64,000 nucleotides of DNA from JANXUR01 sp038229415 (GCA_038229415.1 JBBROM010000003.1:248001-312000), one strand, 5' to 3'. Positions 18,222-26,220 are shown, counted from the first letter of the stretch. The notes: generated by a model not told the origin, from the sequence alone. Numbers and translations: made by a program.

Positions 18222-19564
18222 GACGCATTCTATTCGCCAAGTTGCTGATCGCATTTATCGCGGTCGCCGCAACCGTGTTTGGCGTCCACACCCTCTTCCA
18301 TCAGCTTTGGATCACCATGACTGCCACGCTCGTGGCGAGCGTTTTACTCGCCGCCATCGGGGCAAGTTCCATCGGCTCCCGGCTCGACGACATCATCCAG
18401 TTCGCCGACCGCATCGCGCAAGGTGATCTTTCGGCGCGCATTCAGCACGACAATAAAGACGAACTGGACCGCGTAGCAGTCAGCCTGAACCATACTGCCG
18501 AGCGTCTGCGCGAGGAGTTCTCAACGGTGGAAGGCGGACGCCGCGAGCTGGAAACGCTGCTCAACTCCATGCAAGACGCGGTGATTGCGATGTCTGGCGA
18601 TGGACGAGTGCAGTGGGTCAATCAGCAGATGAACCGCCTGGTGTTTCAGCGGCCGCGCATCGGCGTGGGTATCGTAGAAACGATTCGCGATCCTGAATTC
18701 CTCACTGCGGTGCGCGAAGCCGCGGAGACGCAAACCGTGCGCGTGGCTCGCTCCACCACAATCGTGCCCGGTCGCTTTCATCTGGTGACGGCGGCACCCC
18801 TGCCCGGCGGCGGCGTGATGGCGGTGCTGCGTGACCTGACCGAGACCGAGCGCACAGAAAAAATGCGGCGCGATTTCATCGCCAATGTTTCGCACGAGCT
18901 GCGTACCCCGCTCACCTCGATTCAGGGATATACCGAGACTTTGCTAGACTCGCTGCCCGAGGCCGATACCTCGCGCGATTTTTTGGAGATCATCCGCAAG
19001 AACGCTTCCCGCATGTCGCGACTCACTGAAGACCTGCTGACGCTGGCGCGTGTGGAATCGGGCGAGCATCATTTCGACCGCGAAGCGGTACTGCCCGCCG
19101 ACTTGCTGTCCGACGCAATGCAGAGTTTCGATCCCATTGGCCGCGCCATGGGCATCAAGCTCGAAATGCAGGCGGAAGTGGAACGCGCGGTGCTGGCTGA
19201 CCCGGAAGCGATTCACCAAATCTTTGCCAACCTGATTGACAACGCCATGAAGTACGGAGCGACCGGCGGTAAAGTCGTGGTGGGCGCGCGCCCGGCCAAT
19301 GGACAAAACGGACAAGCCGAGTTTTATGTGCAGGACTTCGGCTCGGGCATCGGCTTTGAGCACCTGCCGCGCCTGTTCGAGCGCTTCTATCGTGTGGATA
19401 AAGCCCGCTCCCGCGAATCCGGCGGCACCGGCCTCGGACTTGCCATCGCCAAGCACATCGTGCTGGCCCACGGCGGCACCATCCGCGCCGAAAGCGAGAT
19501 GAACCACGGCGCCGCATTTATTTTTACCCTGCCCTATGCCGAGCACGAGAACGGCAAGGCGTAA
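18218..19564 (+). CDS. PhoR-like membrane sensor histidine kinase
   Basis: A 448-residue kinase. Two adjacent hydrophobic segments (about residues 4-24 and 28-48) leave almost no periplasmic loop. They are followed by a HAMP linker, a PAS domain, a HisKA domain with the H-box NVSHELRTPLTSIQGYTE, and a HATPase with the N-box (NLIDNAMKYG) and G-boxes (DFGSGIG, GGTGLGLAI). It would phosphorylate the regulator encoded just upstream, with which it overlaps by 4 nt. The short loop suggests it senses a membrane or cytoplasmic signal through PAS, or a partner protein, rather than a periplasmic ligand. Confidence 0.93.
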   Translation: MRRILFAKLLIAFIAVAATVFGVHTLFHQLWITMTATLVASVLLAAIGASSIGSRLDDIIQFADRIAQGDLSARIQHDNKDELDRVAVSLNHTAERLREEFSTVEGGRRELETLLNSMQDAVIAMSGDGRVQWVNQQMNRLVFQRPRIGVGIVETIRDPEFLTAVREAAETQTVRVARSTTIVPGRFHLVTAAPLPGGGVMAVLRDLTETERTEKMRRDFIANVSHELRTPLTSIQGYTETLLDSLPEADTSRDFLEIIRKNASRMSRLTEDLLTLARVESGEHHFDREAVLPADLLSDAMQSFDPIGRAMGIKLEMQAEVERAVLADPEAIHQIFANLIDNAMKYGATGGKVVVGARPANGQNGQAEFYVQDFGSGIGFEHLPRLFERFYRVDKARSRESGGTGLGLAIAKHIVLAHGGTIRAESEMNHGAAFIFTLPYAEHENGKA

Positions 19565-20172
19565 GTTTTAGCAAAGTGAGGCCCTCGTTCTAGGGCCGAG
19601 TATGGGCCGAAGGCAAAATAGGCTAGCGCCGAATCTGGGGTCGAAGGCAAATAGGGTGGTGGGACAGGGGGCCCTCGCGTTCCAATCGTGCAACACAATT
19701 CTGGTGCCGAAGGCACAGATCGTATTGGCTGGTGTGGGGACAGGTGCCTCACCGGTCCAATCGGAGCGAAGCTCCGAAGGTTCTTTGTTCGCACCGCCAA
19801 CCGTCCGCGAGTGAGGCAAGAAACGGTAGAGCGGGCCTTCCAGCCCCGCGTCGTCGGGCCAGAGGAGAATTGGGCTTTAGCCCCAGAGGTGAGATTTTCG
19901 GCGGCGCGTTAGAAGGACTTACCCCAGCGGCTGAAGCCGCAACTCATTCAGCGCTTTTACGAGGGGCTGGAAGCCCTCGCTCTACCGTACGTGGCTCGGG
20001 TCAAGGTTCGTCCGTGTGTAGGGGACAAGGTAGGGCATGCATCCTGCCTCCCACCCTTCAAAATGCGAAGAGTCGGGCACCCGGCTGCTAAAGATGACAC
20101 GAGGCGGGAGGGGTTGTCGAACGGCCCCACTCAAGCCAAAGGAAGGCTTGAATGGGGCCACCGCCGAATACA
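19565..20172. repeat. 608-bp repeat-rich non-coding stretch
   Basis: No convincing gene is seen here. The stretch is built from short acidobacterial-type intergenic repeats: several copies of a CCGAAGGC/GGGCCGA theme, a segment GTGGGGACAGGTGCCTCACC at 19734-19753 that reappears inverted at 26260-26280, phrases of the GGCTTCCAGCCCC type near 19838 and 19965, and hairpins at 20042-20090 and 20123-20159. The short ORFs that can be drawn are repeat translations. Confidence 0.6.
20123..20159. repeat. Palindromic repeat family A, copy 1
   Basis: GGCCCCACTCAAGCC is followed by a 7-nt loop and GGCTTGAATGGGGCC, a 15-bp stem with one mismatch. Two more copies are at 21793-21827 and 21889-21923. This copy lies just past the 3' end of the minus-strand FG-GAP gene, where it could act as a terminator or mRNA stabiliser. 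Confidence 0.8.
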
Positions 20173-21255
20173 TTACCGTTGCGTATACACCCCAGCCTGT
20201 GTTCCGATCCCGGCGAGAACCGCAATACTTGGCTGCCCGTCAGCATTAAAATCAGCGGAGACAAAAGCATCGAAACTAGTTGAAACGTCTGTTGCGTAAC
20301 CAGCCGCGAAGGTTCCATCGCCGTTGCCTGGCAATATTGTGATGCTTACTCCAGTCCCGCTGACCGTTCCTACAATGAGGTCTGTCTTCCCGTCGCTGTT
20401 CATGTCGCCCGCGCCGTATACATGCAAGAGGCCAGCGGGAGTGTAATACACGGGCGGCTTGAACGTGCCATCGCCGCGACCCAACGAAACCGCTACCTGC
20501 GTACCGGTGTAATAGTACAAGTCCAGCTTGCCGTCGCCGTTGAAATCGGTCAGTTGTAGCCCTTGAGTAAGTGGAACCTCAGTGCGCACGGTTCGTGCTG
20601 GCTGAAACGTACCATCGCCATTTCCTAATGCCAGCCGAATCTCCGCAGTCGTATTGTTTTTCGACGACGCGATGGAAATCAGATCCAGAATTCCGTCGCC
20701 GTTCAAATCGCCAACGAGAATTGCTGCGGTGTCATCGTAGCCCATTCGCACGTGCGTTCCCTGACGAAAGGTGCCATCGCCGTTGCCTAGATAGACGTTT
20801 GCGGTGCCGCTGGGCGTGCCCACCACAACATCCAGAATGCCGTCGCGATTGAAGTCTCCGCACACCACGGTTGGGCTCGACGAAATCCCCTGCGCGAATC
20901 GTGAAGCAGGCGTAAAGGTGCCGTCTCCATTGGCGAGATCCACCTGTAAAAAGGTGGTGTGCAGGCTGGAGAAATCGCTCTCTCTTGCAATCATGTCCAG
21001 CTTGCCATCGCCGTTCACATCCGCCAGCGTTGCTGCGCCGCCGCCGAAGTCATACACCGCGAATGGGCCGGAAGTGAATGTGCCGTCGCCGTTGCCATAG
21101 AAGCTTTGCAGCGGACTGTAGCCGAGCAGCAGCGCCGTTGACATCACGTCCAGCTTTCCGTCGTTGTTCAGATCGCCAGCCAGTATGGGCCCGAAGAAAG
21201 CACTAGGCAGAGGATAGACCTTTGTCGCACCGAACGCCGCCGTGGGCACGTGCAC
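20173..21255 (-). pseudogene. FG-GAP/VCBS-repeat secreted protein, 3' part (frameshifted)
   Basis: This 360-codon frame is made almost entirely of FG-GAP/VCBS repeats with the calcium-loop signature D.N.DG.LD and the companion NGDGTF, about seven or eight times, predicting a beta-propeller. The first codon in view, a GTG, is not a true start: the preceding codons remain in frame and continue the protein encoded at 21258-21641. The two parts are separated by a tandem duplication of GTCGA (plus strand, 21272-21281). Deleting one copy fuses them into a single secreted protein of about 487 residues. Such proteins are usually extracellular and often numerous in Acidobacteriota. No start signal exists for this fragment, so it is probably not made. 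Confidence 0.85.
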
Positions 21256-21257
21256 TT

Positions 21258-21641
21258 CTACTTGCGTGTAAGTCGAGTCGAGCTAATGATGGGCCCGTTG
21301 GGACTGGTGGTAGTTACAGTGATCATGCCAGCTGTATTGCTGGCGATGTCCGCCCCAAGAATCTGTGCATCAAGTTCATGGCCGGAGAAAAAGGTAGTAG
21401 TGCGCGGCGAACCGTTCCAATTGACGACCGAGCCGTTGATGAAATTCGCGCCGAATACGCGAAGGGTGAAGCCGGGGCCTCCGGGAACGACAGCCGTGGG
21501 GTTCGTCGGCCCGATGATCTGTGGCACGGGGTATCCCGGCTGGGAGGTGGCGGCGAAGACTGTGGGTACAACGAAGCTGACTGCGCAGGCTATCGCGAAG
21601 AGCAGGCGGCAAGAGTAGCTGAATAACTTACAAGTGGACAT
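21258..21641 (-). pseudogene. FG-GAP/VCBS-repeat secreted protein, 5' part with signal peptide and IPT-like domain
   Basis: This 127-codon frame starts with a signal peptide (Lys near the start, then a hydrophobic run ending VFAATSQ). It continues into an IPT/TIG-like beta domain with the recognisable PGGPGFTLRVFGANFINGS and VVNWNGSPR segments. AGGAGTTCCTC on the minus strand provides a ribosome binding site. The frame is cut a few codons after ISSTRL by a 5-bp tandem duplication. Without that, it would run into the FG-GAP repeats at 20173-21255. As it stands it would give a truncated exported domain. Confidence 0.85.
21272..21281. repeat. 5-bp tandem duplication GTCGA-GTCGA causing the frameshift
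   Basis: Two exact adjacent copies of GTCGA. Removing either copy restores one continuous minus-strand frame reading ISSTYTQVEVHVP across the junction. Confidence 0.85.
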
Positions 21642-21792
21642 GAGGAACTCCTTGAATCAGGTTGGCCGTGGAGGATCGGCTGGACTGATTCGGATCACTT
21701 ACTTTGCATTCCCGTGCACGGAACAAGGGCCATTGCTGACAGAGCTAGGCTAACTGTGGGGGCGGACGGAGTCAAGGAGCACCGGGGGAACA

Positions 21793-21874
21793 GCCCCACT
21801 CAAGCCAAAATCGGGCTTGAATGGGCCACCCGCCCCACGCTGTCCGCACAAAACGCGGACGAGAGTCGGGCACC
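21793..21874. repeat. Repeat family A copy 2 followed by family B copy 1
   Basis: Family A: GCCCCACTCAAGCC ... GGCTTGAATGGGCC at 21793-21827. Family B: a CCCCAC..TGTCCGC ... GCGGAC..GGGCACCC hairpin at 21832-21874. The two types are adjacent, as mosaic units. Confidence 0.75.
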
Positions 21875-21888
21875 CCCCCGGACGAACA

Positions 21889-21923
21889 GCCCCACTCAAG
21901 CCAAAAGCAGGCTTGAATGGGCC
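21889..21923. repeat. Palindromic repeat family A, copy 3
   Basis: GCCCCACTCAAGCC, a 7-nt loop, then GGCTTGAATGGGCC. It ends 14 nt beyond the 3' end of the small minus-strand gene at 21937-22143 and could terminate it. Confidence 0.8.
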
Positions 21924-21936
21924 ACCAGTGCGTTTT

Positions 21937-22143
21937 CTACTTTCTTTCCACTGCGTTCAGGCACTTGCCATAGAGTTCCAGCAGGTGCGCGGCATACTCT
22001 TCCGGCTTGCTGCTGGCCGGATTTCCTTGAAAGCCGACGGAGCTTACCGTCTTGCCGTAGCCAGTGGTCATGGCGACGAACTTCATCATATCGAGCGCGA
22101 TATCTTCGTTGCGGCGTGGTGCGGGGATGCTGGGTAGTTCCAT
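21937..22143 (-). CDS. Small conserved-looking hypothetical protein (68 aa)
   Basis: The frame is open to 22227, but the start at 22143 (MELPSIPAPRRNED) is fixed by a strong Shine-Dalgarno, AAGGAGA, 5-6 nt upstream. The 68-residue product has no signal peptide or membrane segment. It appears helical in its C-terminal half, with KPEEYAAHLLELYGKCL and one Cys. I recognise no family. Flanking repeats on both sides suggest it is a single-gene unit. Confidence 0.65.
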   Translation of the reverse strand: MELPSIPAPRRNEDIALDMMKFVAMTTGYGKTVSSVGFQGNPASSKPEEYAAHLLELYGKCLNAVERK

Positions 22144-22207
22144 CGAGTCTCCTTCAAATTGCTGCATGGATAGCTTACCGCGAGGGGCGGGGGAGTGTGG
22201 CTCGAGT

Positions 22208-22252
22208 CTCCCACCCAAATCCCGCAAAGAGCGCGGGATGAGGGTGGGGCAC
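22208..22252. repeat. Palindromic repeat family B, copy 2
   Basis: TCCCACCCAAATCCCGC ... GCGGGATGAGGGTGGGGCACC is a long imperfect hairpin. A related shorter element, CCCGCCCAAGC ... GCTTGGACGGGGCACCC, follows at about 22289-22318. Confidence 0.75.
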
Positions 22253-22329
22253 CAGTGCTGGGTGCTCGCGTATGCAAACGAAAATACCCGCCCAAGCAGA
22301 GCTTGGACGGGGCACCCGTTCCTGCTACT

Positions 22330-23064
22330 TCACACCTCGGTCTCCACCCGGCAGACTCGGCCCAGGATTAGTTTGGCTAGTTTGATGTCCTTGGTCAGGG
22401 GGATGGTTTGCATGGGGTAGGCGCGATTCTCCGGACGCAGCAATAGTTCGTTGCCGACCTGGCGCACGTAGCGAAACAGTCGTTGGCGGCCCCAGTGGAC
22501 GGCGTAGATGTTGTCCTCGCCCTTGCGATAGGGGGTGAGCGAGTTGTAGTGGCGGTCCACGAGGACGCGGGCACCGGGCAGCAGGCGGGGATACATGGCC
22601 ATGCCCTGACGGGCATCCACGGCAACGGCGACGAAGCGCAGCCAGTTGCGGCGCGGGAAGGCTGCCGAGCCTTCCGGTTCGAAGAAGGTGCGCAGGCTTT
22701 CCAGAAACGAGCGCTGGAGCTGAATGGATTCGAGGATATAACGCGCGGTGAATTGTGGCAGGGAGAGTGCGGCGAGCGAGCGCATCACGGGCACGGCAAG
22801 AAAGTCCTGCGAGGAAGGCTCGGGCGGGGTGAAGAGGGCGCGCAGCTCCCAGGGGTCGAGCAGGTCGGCGACCGATAGGCCTTGCGCCTGCAAAATGCGA
22901 TCAAGCGAGGTGAGGCTGAGGCCCCGCTTTCCGTTGAGGAAGTTGGAGATATGCGGCTGGCGATAGCCCCTGAGTCGCCCGAGTTGTGCGCCTGTTAGGG
23001 TTCCGCGTTCAATGCGCTGCAGAAGAATGCGGCGTAAATTCGCCTGCAGTGCAGCAAAGTTCAT
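22330..23064 (-). CDS. XRE-family HTH repressor with S24/LexA-like C-terminal domain
   Basis: A 244-residue regulator. Residues 1-75 form an XRE helix-turn-helix (GTLTGAQLGRLRGYRQPHIS and SLTSLDRILQAQGLSVADLL). The C-terminal 110 residues look like an S24/LexA-type fold with GMAMYPRLLPGARVLVDR, in which the usual Ser-nucleophile context is recognisable only weakly (GMAMYP in place of GDSM.P). Phage CI-like repressors have this layout. It is transcribed away from the plus-strand cassettes at 23.3-27.4 kb, as a CI repressor would be from an early promoter. A Lys dyad for autocleavage is not certain. Confidence 0.8.
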   Translation of the reverse strand: MNFAALQANLRRILLQRIERGTLTGAQLGRLRGYRQPHISNFLNGKRGLSLTSLDRILQAQGLSVADLLDPWELRALFTPPEPSSQDFLAVPVMRSLAALSLPQFTARYILESIQLQRSFLESLRTFFEPEGSAAFPRRNWLRFVAVAVDARQGMAMYPRLLPGARVLVDRHYNSLTPYRKGEDNIYAVHWGRQRLFRYVRQVGNELLLRPENRAYPMQTIPLTKDIKLAKLILGRVCRVETEV

Positions 23065-23343
23065 CTGGTACTCGAATGGGACGGTATAGCTGGTAGCTAT
23101 TATTTTTACAAGCTATTGAGGCGGTGGGGGATGGATTCGTTGACCAAAGGTGCAGAGAGTCCTAGGATTGCAAAACACTGTGGAAAACATGGCACCAAAC
23201 GAGGAAAAGCTGGGCGTAAGCCCGGCAAATGCCAGAGACGGCATCTTTTTTCAAGGGACAAGGGGAAATGAATCCGTGAGTATGCCAGCCAGCAACAGTC
23301 AACGTTACGGTGACCGCAACGGTGAACCAGCAGAACAGACTTT

Positions 23344-23523
23344 GTGGAGTTTCGCCGCAAGGTGCGGTCGGCGGAAGTGTTATCCGCTTCCACGCAGCAA
23401 CTATTGCGCTCGTTGCACTTTACCGGGCGCGTGAGCATCGTGGTGCAGAATGGGCGAGTGCTGAAGTCGGGGTACGAAGAGGGATACTTTACGCATCGTC
23501 CGGGAGAGGTGGATGCGGCTTGA
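23344..23523 (+). CDS. Small hypothetical protein or 3' part of a frameshifted one
   Basis: A 59-codon frame starting at GTG encodes a convincing peptide with SAEVLSASTQQLLRSLHFTG and GRVLKSGYEEGYFTHRPGE, quite unlike the repeat-derived ORFs around it. It has no ribosome binding site. A second frame upstream, from the ATG at 23189, reads up to about 23337 and could be its 5' part if one base has been lost near 23337. In that case the intact product would be about 110 residues. It lies divergent to the XRE-S24 repressor, in the position of a Cro or early gene, but no DNA-binding motif is visible. Confidence 0.4.
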   Translation: MEFRRKVRSAEVLSASTQQLLRSLHFTGRVSIVVQNGRVLKSGYEEGYFTHRPGEVDAA

Positions 23524-23527
23524 GGGA

Positions 23528-23636
23528 GAGGCTGGAACTGCGAGCGGCAGTTAAGGTGTGAGCGGGGTAGGGGGCCTTCGACTACGCAGTTGGATTCGCG
23601 TCGCGAATCCAACTGCTCCGCTCAGGATGACACGGT
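23528..23636. repeat. ~110-bp repeat family C, copy 1
   Basis: It begins GAGGCTGGAACTGC and ends with CCTTCGACTACGC, an inverted repeat around GGATTCGC/GCGAATCC, and CTCCGCTCAGGATGACACGGT-like bases. Copies 2 and 3 are at 26112-26220 and 30307-30413. Confidence 0.82.
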
Positions 23637-23683
23637 AAAGAGTTTTGACAACTAAATAGCTTCCAGGTCTTCGTCAGAAAACG

Positions 23684-23725
23684 AGCCCTGTTCCGCTGGG
23701 AAACCGGCGGGCAGGGCTTTTTGTG
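23684..23725 (+). terminator. Hairpin terminator upstream of the zinc-ribbon gene
   Basis: AGCCCTG pairs with CAGGGCT across a 21-nt loop, followed by TTTTTGTGTTTT. It stands about 40 nt before the gene at 23768. The cassettes at 24909 and 26305 likewise have such a U-rich element just before the gene, so it may act as an attenuator. Confidence 0.6.
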
Positions 23726-23767
23726 TTTTGGCAAGTTTCCAATCCCAAGGTGGCAGGAGGTTTCACA

Positions 23768-24169
23768 ATGGCGGTCGCAAGTGTAGTGGGTTGCGAAGTG
23801 CGAATGGAGCTGAAGTACTGCGAGCGGTGTGGCGGGTTGTGGTTGCGGGAGCATGCGAGTGGTATGGCGTTCTGCGGTGGCTGCGAGCTAAAGCTGGCGG
23901 GGATGCCGTCGCGAGGCGCGCTGCACCTGGTGGGCGAGGGCAAGGCGAAGCGGAGACGCTGCGCACGGCTTCCAGTGGAGATACGAGCCCCGGAACTGTC
24001 GCACAGAGTGGCGGCGGACGACATGATTCTGTTTCCGATCTGTGAGCCGAGTAGCGGGCTCAATAATGGATTCGGCGGGGTGAACTTCCGCGACACGCTG
24101 GCGAGCATTTTTTCGCTGGGTGGCATGCGTGCGGATGAACGGAACGGCGCGCGGGGAGGTGGGCTGTGA
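23768..24169 (+). CDS. Zinc-ribbon protein of prophage-like cassette
   Basis: A 133-residue protein whose N-terminal third contains a four-cysteine zinc ribbon: YCERCGG near residue 19 and FCGGCELKLAG near residue 37. The rest is basic then hydrophilic and has no recognised domain. The ATG at 23768 is chosen because AGGAGGT lies 8 nt upstream; the frame itself is open from 23723. The stop overlaps the GTG of the next gene. Zinc-ribbon partners of this kind are common beside phage or plasmid regulators, but I cannot name the family. Confidence 0.68.
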   Translation: MAVASVVGCEVRMELKYCERCGGLWLREHASGMAFCGGCELKLAGMPSRGALHLVGEGKAKRRRCARLPVEIRAPELSHRVAADDMILFPICEPSSGLNNGFGGVNFRDTLASIFSLGGMRADERNGARGGGL

Positions 24170-24699
24170 GCGCGGCGTTGCGGTTGGCGTTGCAGGTGCT
24201 TCCCGGCGGGGCGAACCAAGGCGAGGCGGTTCCAGTGGGGATGGAAGTAGCGCAGCAGCAGAATGCGGCGCGGCTGGCGCTGGTGTACGACGCGGGGGCG
24301 GATTGGGATGGCGATGCGGAACTGGTGCTGTATCGCGGGGTGACGCTGAAGTTGTTGCGGCGGTATCAGCGGATGGCGATGAGCGTGGGGCGGCTGCCGT
24401 CGTTGCTGGGCGGCGAGGCTCCGATGGCGTTTCGATCGAAGTATCGTTCGCCGTATGCGGGCGGGTTTGAGAACGCGGTGATCTTTGTGCACGACATGGA
24501 GAAGATGCTGGGTCGGCTGGAAGAGGGTCAGCAGCGGATCATCGCCCATGTAGTGCTGGAGGAGTACACGCAGGATGAGGCGGCGCGGCTGTTGGGAAAA
24601 TCGCGGCGTCGGGTTCAGCTTCAGTACGTGGATGCGATGGATCGACTTACCGCGATGTTGCTGGCGGGCGGGATGATCCGGGCGCTGCCGCAGGCATGA
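24166..24699 (+). CDS. Sigma-70 region 4-like HTH protein
   Basis: A 177-residue protein beginning at a GTG that overlaps the upstream stop. Its C-terminal half reads like sigma-70 region 4: LEEGQQRIIAHVVLEEYT followed by QDEAARLLGKSRRRVQLQYV, a helix-turn-helix of the kind that binds -35 elements. No region 2 core-binding motif is obvious in the N-terminal half, so it is probably not a complete sigma factor. Phage late regulators of the sigma-4-like type have similar size. It is coupled to the zinc-ribbon gene and could recruit or modify RNA polymerase for the following cassettes; that is inference. Confidence 0.65.
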   Translation: MSAALRLALQVLPGGANQGEAVPVGMEVAQQQNAARLALVYDAGADWDGDAELVLYRGVTLKLLRRYQRMAMSVGRLPSLLGGEAPMAFRSKYRSPYAGGFENAVIFVHDMEKMLGRLEEGQQRIIAHVVLEEYTQDEAARLLGKSRRRVQLQYVDAMDRLTAMLLAGGMIRALPQA

Positions 24700-24857
24700 A
24701 TTTTGGCACAGCTGGAAAGTTGCCAAGAGTAGAAAAAGCGAAACTTGGCTGTAAGTGATTGAAAAGAGGGCAAATTCAGTTTTCGGGAAAATGTACATTC
24801 ACCCCGGTAGTTGGGGTATTCTTAAAAATGAAGGGAAGAGAGACGAGCTTCCCAGCA

Positions 24858-24888
24858 GGCGACGCTTACCAGCGTCGCCTTTTTGTTT
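24858..24888 (+). terminator. Strong hairpin terminator or attenuator before the coiled-coil gene
   Basis: GGCGACGCT, loop TACC, AGCGTCGCC, then TTTTTGTTTT: a perfect 9-bp stem with U-tract. It ends about 20 nt before the ATG at 24909 and lies some 160 nt after the sigma-4-like gene. It could terminate that transcript or attenuate the next gene. Confidence 0.78.
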
Positions 24889-24908
24889 TGGGGTGGGGCA
24901 AACCAGCC

Positions 24909-25466
24909 ATGGGCAAAGAGACACAAAGCAAATCGGAAGCCGCAGTTGCGGCTCAGGTTGTTCCGGCGGAACTGGTTCCGGGCACGCCGCTGACCAAGGC
25001 GCAGCAAGCCTGGATTGCGCGGGACTTGAAGGCGAAGGCTGAGAGAAAGGCTAAGTTCGCGGCGGCGCGGCGGGCGAAGTCTGAACAGCTGGCCAAGGCG
25101 AGGGCAGCACAGGCGGAACGAGACAGACAGGCGCGGGCGAAGAAGCTACAGAAAGAAAAAGACAAGAAAGCAACCGCGGCAGAGAAGAAGGTGCAAGCCG
25201 CGGTGACCAGCGATTCGCCCACGGGGCGGGCCGCGGCGCGGCGCGTGCGGGCTGAGGCGAAGGCCGTGGTGGAGAGTCTGCTGGACAGGGCGAAAGATGG
25301 GAACACGCAGGCGGCGAAATTCTTGTTTGAGTTTGCGGGCGTCAAGGCCGGGGCGGAAGGTCTGGACGAGGCCGAGGCGATGAAGGACTCGCTGATTGGA
25401 AGGATCGTGGAGAAGCTAAAGATCGGGGATCCGGTGCCGGAGTTGGGCGAGGATGCGGTGGCGTGA
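24909..25466 (+). CDS. Ala/Lys-rich coiled-coil protein of prophage-like cassette
   Basis: A 185-residue product. Residues 30-100 are a long Ala/Lys/Arg/Glu helix predicted to be a coiled coil. Residues 100-185 form a more conserved-looking domain with RVRAEAKAVVESLLDRAKDG and NTQAAKFLFEFAG. That second part resembles small proteins found beside terminase genes in acidobacterial prophages (recollection, not tested). I chose the ATG at 24909, after the hairpin terminator, because the open frame upstream translates the hairpin itself. No membrane segment or signal is present. Confidence 0.6.
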   Translation: MGKETQSKSEAAVAAQVVPAELVPGTPLTKAQQAWIARDLKAKAERKAKFAAARRAKSEQLAKARAAQAERDRQARAKKLQKEKDKKATAAEKKVQAAVTSDSPTGRAAARRVRAEAKAVVESLLDRAKDGNTQAAKFLFEFAGVKAGAEGLDEAEAMKDSLIGRIVEKLKIGDPVPELGEDAVA

Positions 25467-25470
25467 GAAT

Positions 25471-25513
25471 CCCCACCTTGTCCGCACAGAACGCGGACAG
25501 GGATGGGGCACCC
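25471..25513. repeat. Palindromic repeat family B, copy 3
   Basis: CCCCACCTTGTCCGC ... GCGGACAGGGATGGGGCACCC hairpin, placed immediately after the stop of the coiled-coil gene. Confidence 0.8.
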
Positions 25514-25583
25514 AGTGCATTGCTCTTACACGACTATCCCTTAGAATTTATCTGCGGCGTTGCGCGGATTCGGGGGATAGCTC

Positions 25584-25925
25584 GTGACGGTTGATATGAC
25601 GTGGGTGACGGACCAGATTGCGGTGGGTGGCGGCATCTGGGATGAAGAGGGCATGATCGAAGTGGTGCGGGCAGGGATCACGCACATCCTCGACATGCAG
25701 GCGGAGTACGACGACACGCGCCTGGGAAATTTGTATCTGGTGGATGTGTTGTGGAATCCGACGGACGATGACATGGAGCCGAAGTCGGCAGAGTTGCTGC
25801 ATCGGGGCGTGCAGTATGCGCAGAAGGCGTTGCGGGATCCGGAGCCGAAGTTGTACATCCATTGTGCGGCGGGGATACACCGGGCGCCGACGATGACGCT
25901 GGCGGTGCTGTGCGCGCAGGGCTAG
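25584..25925 (+). pseudogene. Dual-specificity protein phosphatase-like protein interrupted by TAG (5' part)
   Basis: A 113-codon frame encoding a compact dual-specificity phosphatase fold. The signature P-loop HCAAGIHRAPT (Cys-x5-Arg) is complete, and the general-acid Asp region is in LWNPTDDDM. The frame ends at TAG (25923-25925) in the middle of the helix that follows the P-loop. The same frame then runs 40 more codons to a second TAG (26046-26048) and encodes the expected rest of the domain. One base change in the first TAG would restore a protein of about 154 residues. The start is a GTG with GGGGGA upstream; an ATG at 25596 is possible. Truncation right after the P-loop helix probably destroys folding. 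Confidence 0.82.
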
Positions 25926-26048
25926 GAGATGGACGAAGCGATGCGGAAGATTGAGGAACTTCGTCCGGAAGCGGAATTTGTGGATGTGTATGTGGAGAGT
26001 GTGCGGAAGTATTTGAGGGCGTATGCGGTGAGCGCGGAGGCAGAGTAG
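25926..26048 (+). pseudogene. Dual-specificity phosphatase-like protein, 3' part after in-frame TAG
   Basis: Forty codons in the same frame as the upstream phosphatase, reading DEAMRKIEELRPEAEF and then DVYVESVRKYL. This is the usual C-terminal helical end of such enzymes (the bulk-repeated EA...I...RP pattern). An internal ATG at 25929 has no ribosome binding site. It is evidence that the TAG at 25923 is a recent lesion or is read through. Confidence 0.75.
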
Positions 26049-26111
26049 AGTTCTTCGCCTCAGGAGCATGACACAGGGAAAATCGGCGGGGCGAAAATCA
26101 CCAGTGGATTC

Positions 26112-26220
26112 GAGGCTGGAACTGCAAGCGACATTGGCGGAACCAGCGGACGCGGGGTCTTTCGACTGCGCGGATGGATTCGCGATGCGAATCCATCCGC
26201 TCCGCTCAAGATGACACGGT
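26112..26220. repeat. ~110-bp repeat family C, copy 2
   Basis: It runs from GAGGCTGGAACTGC to GATGACACGGT and has an internal hairpin GGATGGATTCGC/GCGAATCCATCC. It is followed at 26260-26280 by an inverted copy of the GTGGGGACAGGTGCCTCACC element seen at 19734-19753. Confidence 0.82.

Noticed and set aside
24708..24730. TGGCAC...TTGCC as a sigma-54 promoter
   Set aside because: The distance between the GG and GC elements is 15 rather than 10 bp.
23674..24798. 374-codon minus-strand ORF across the zinc-ribbon and sigma-like genes
   Set aside because: The plus strand has two coupled frames with Shine-Dalgarno and recognisable motifs; the minus product is Arg/Pro/His-rich shadow.
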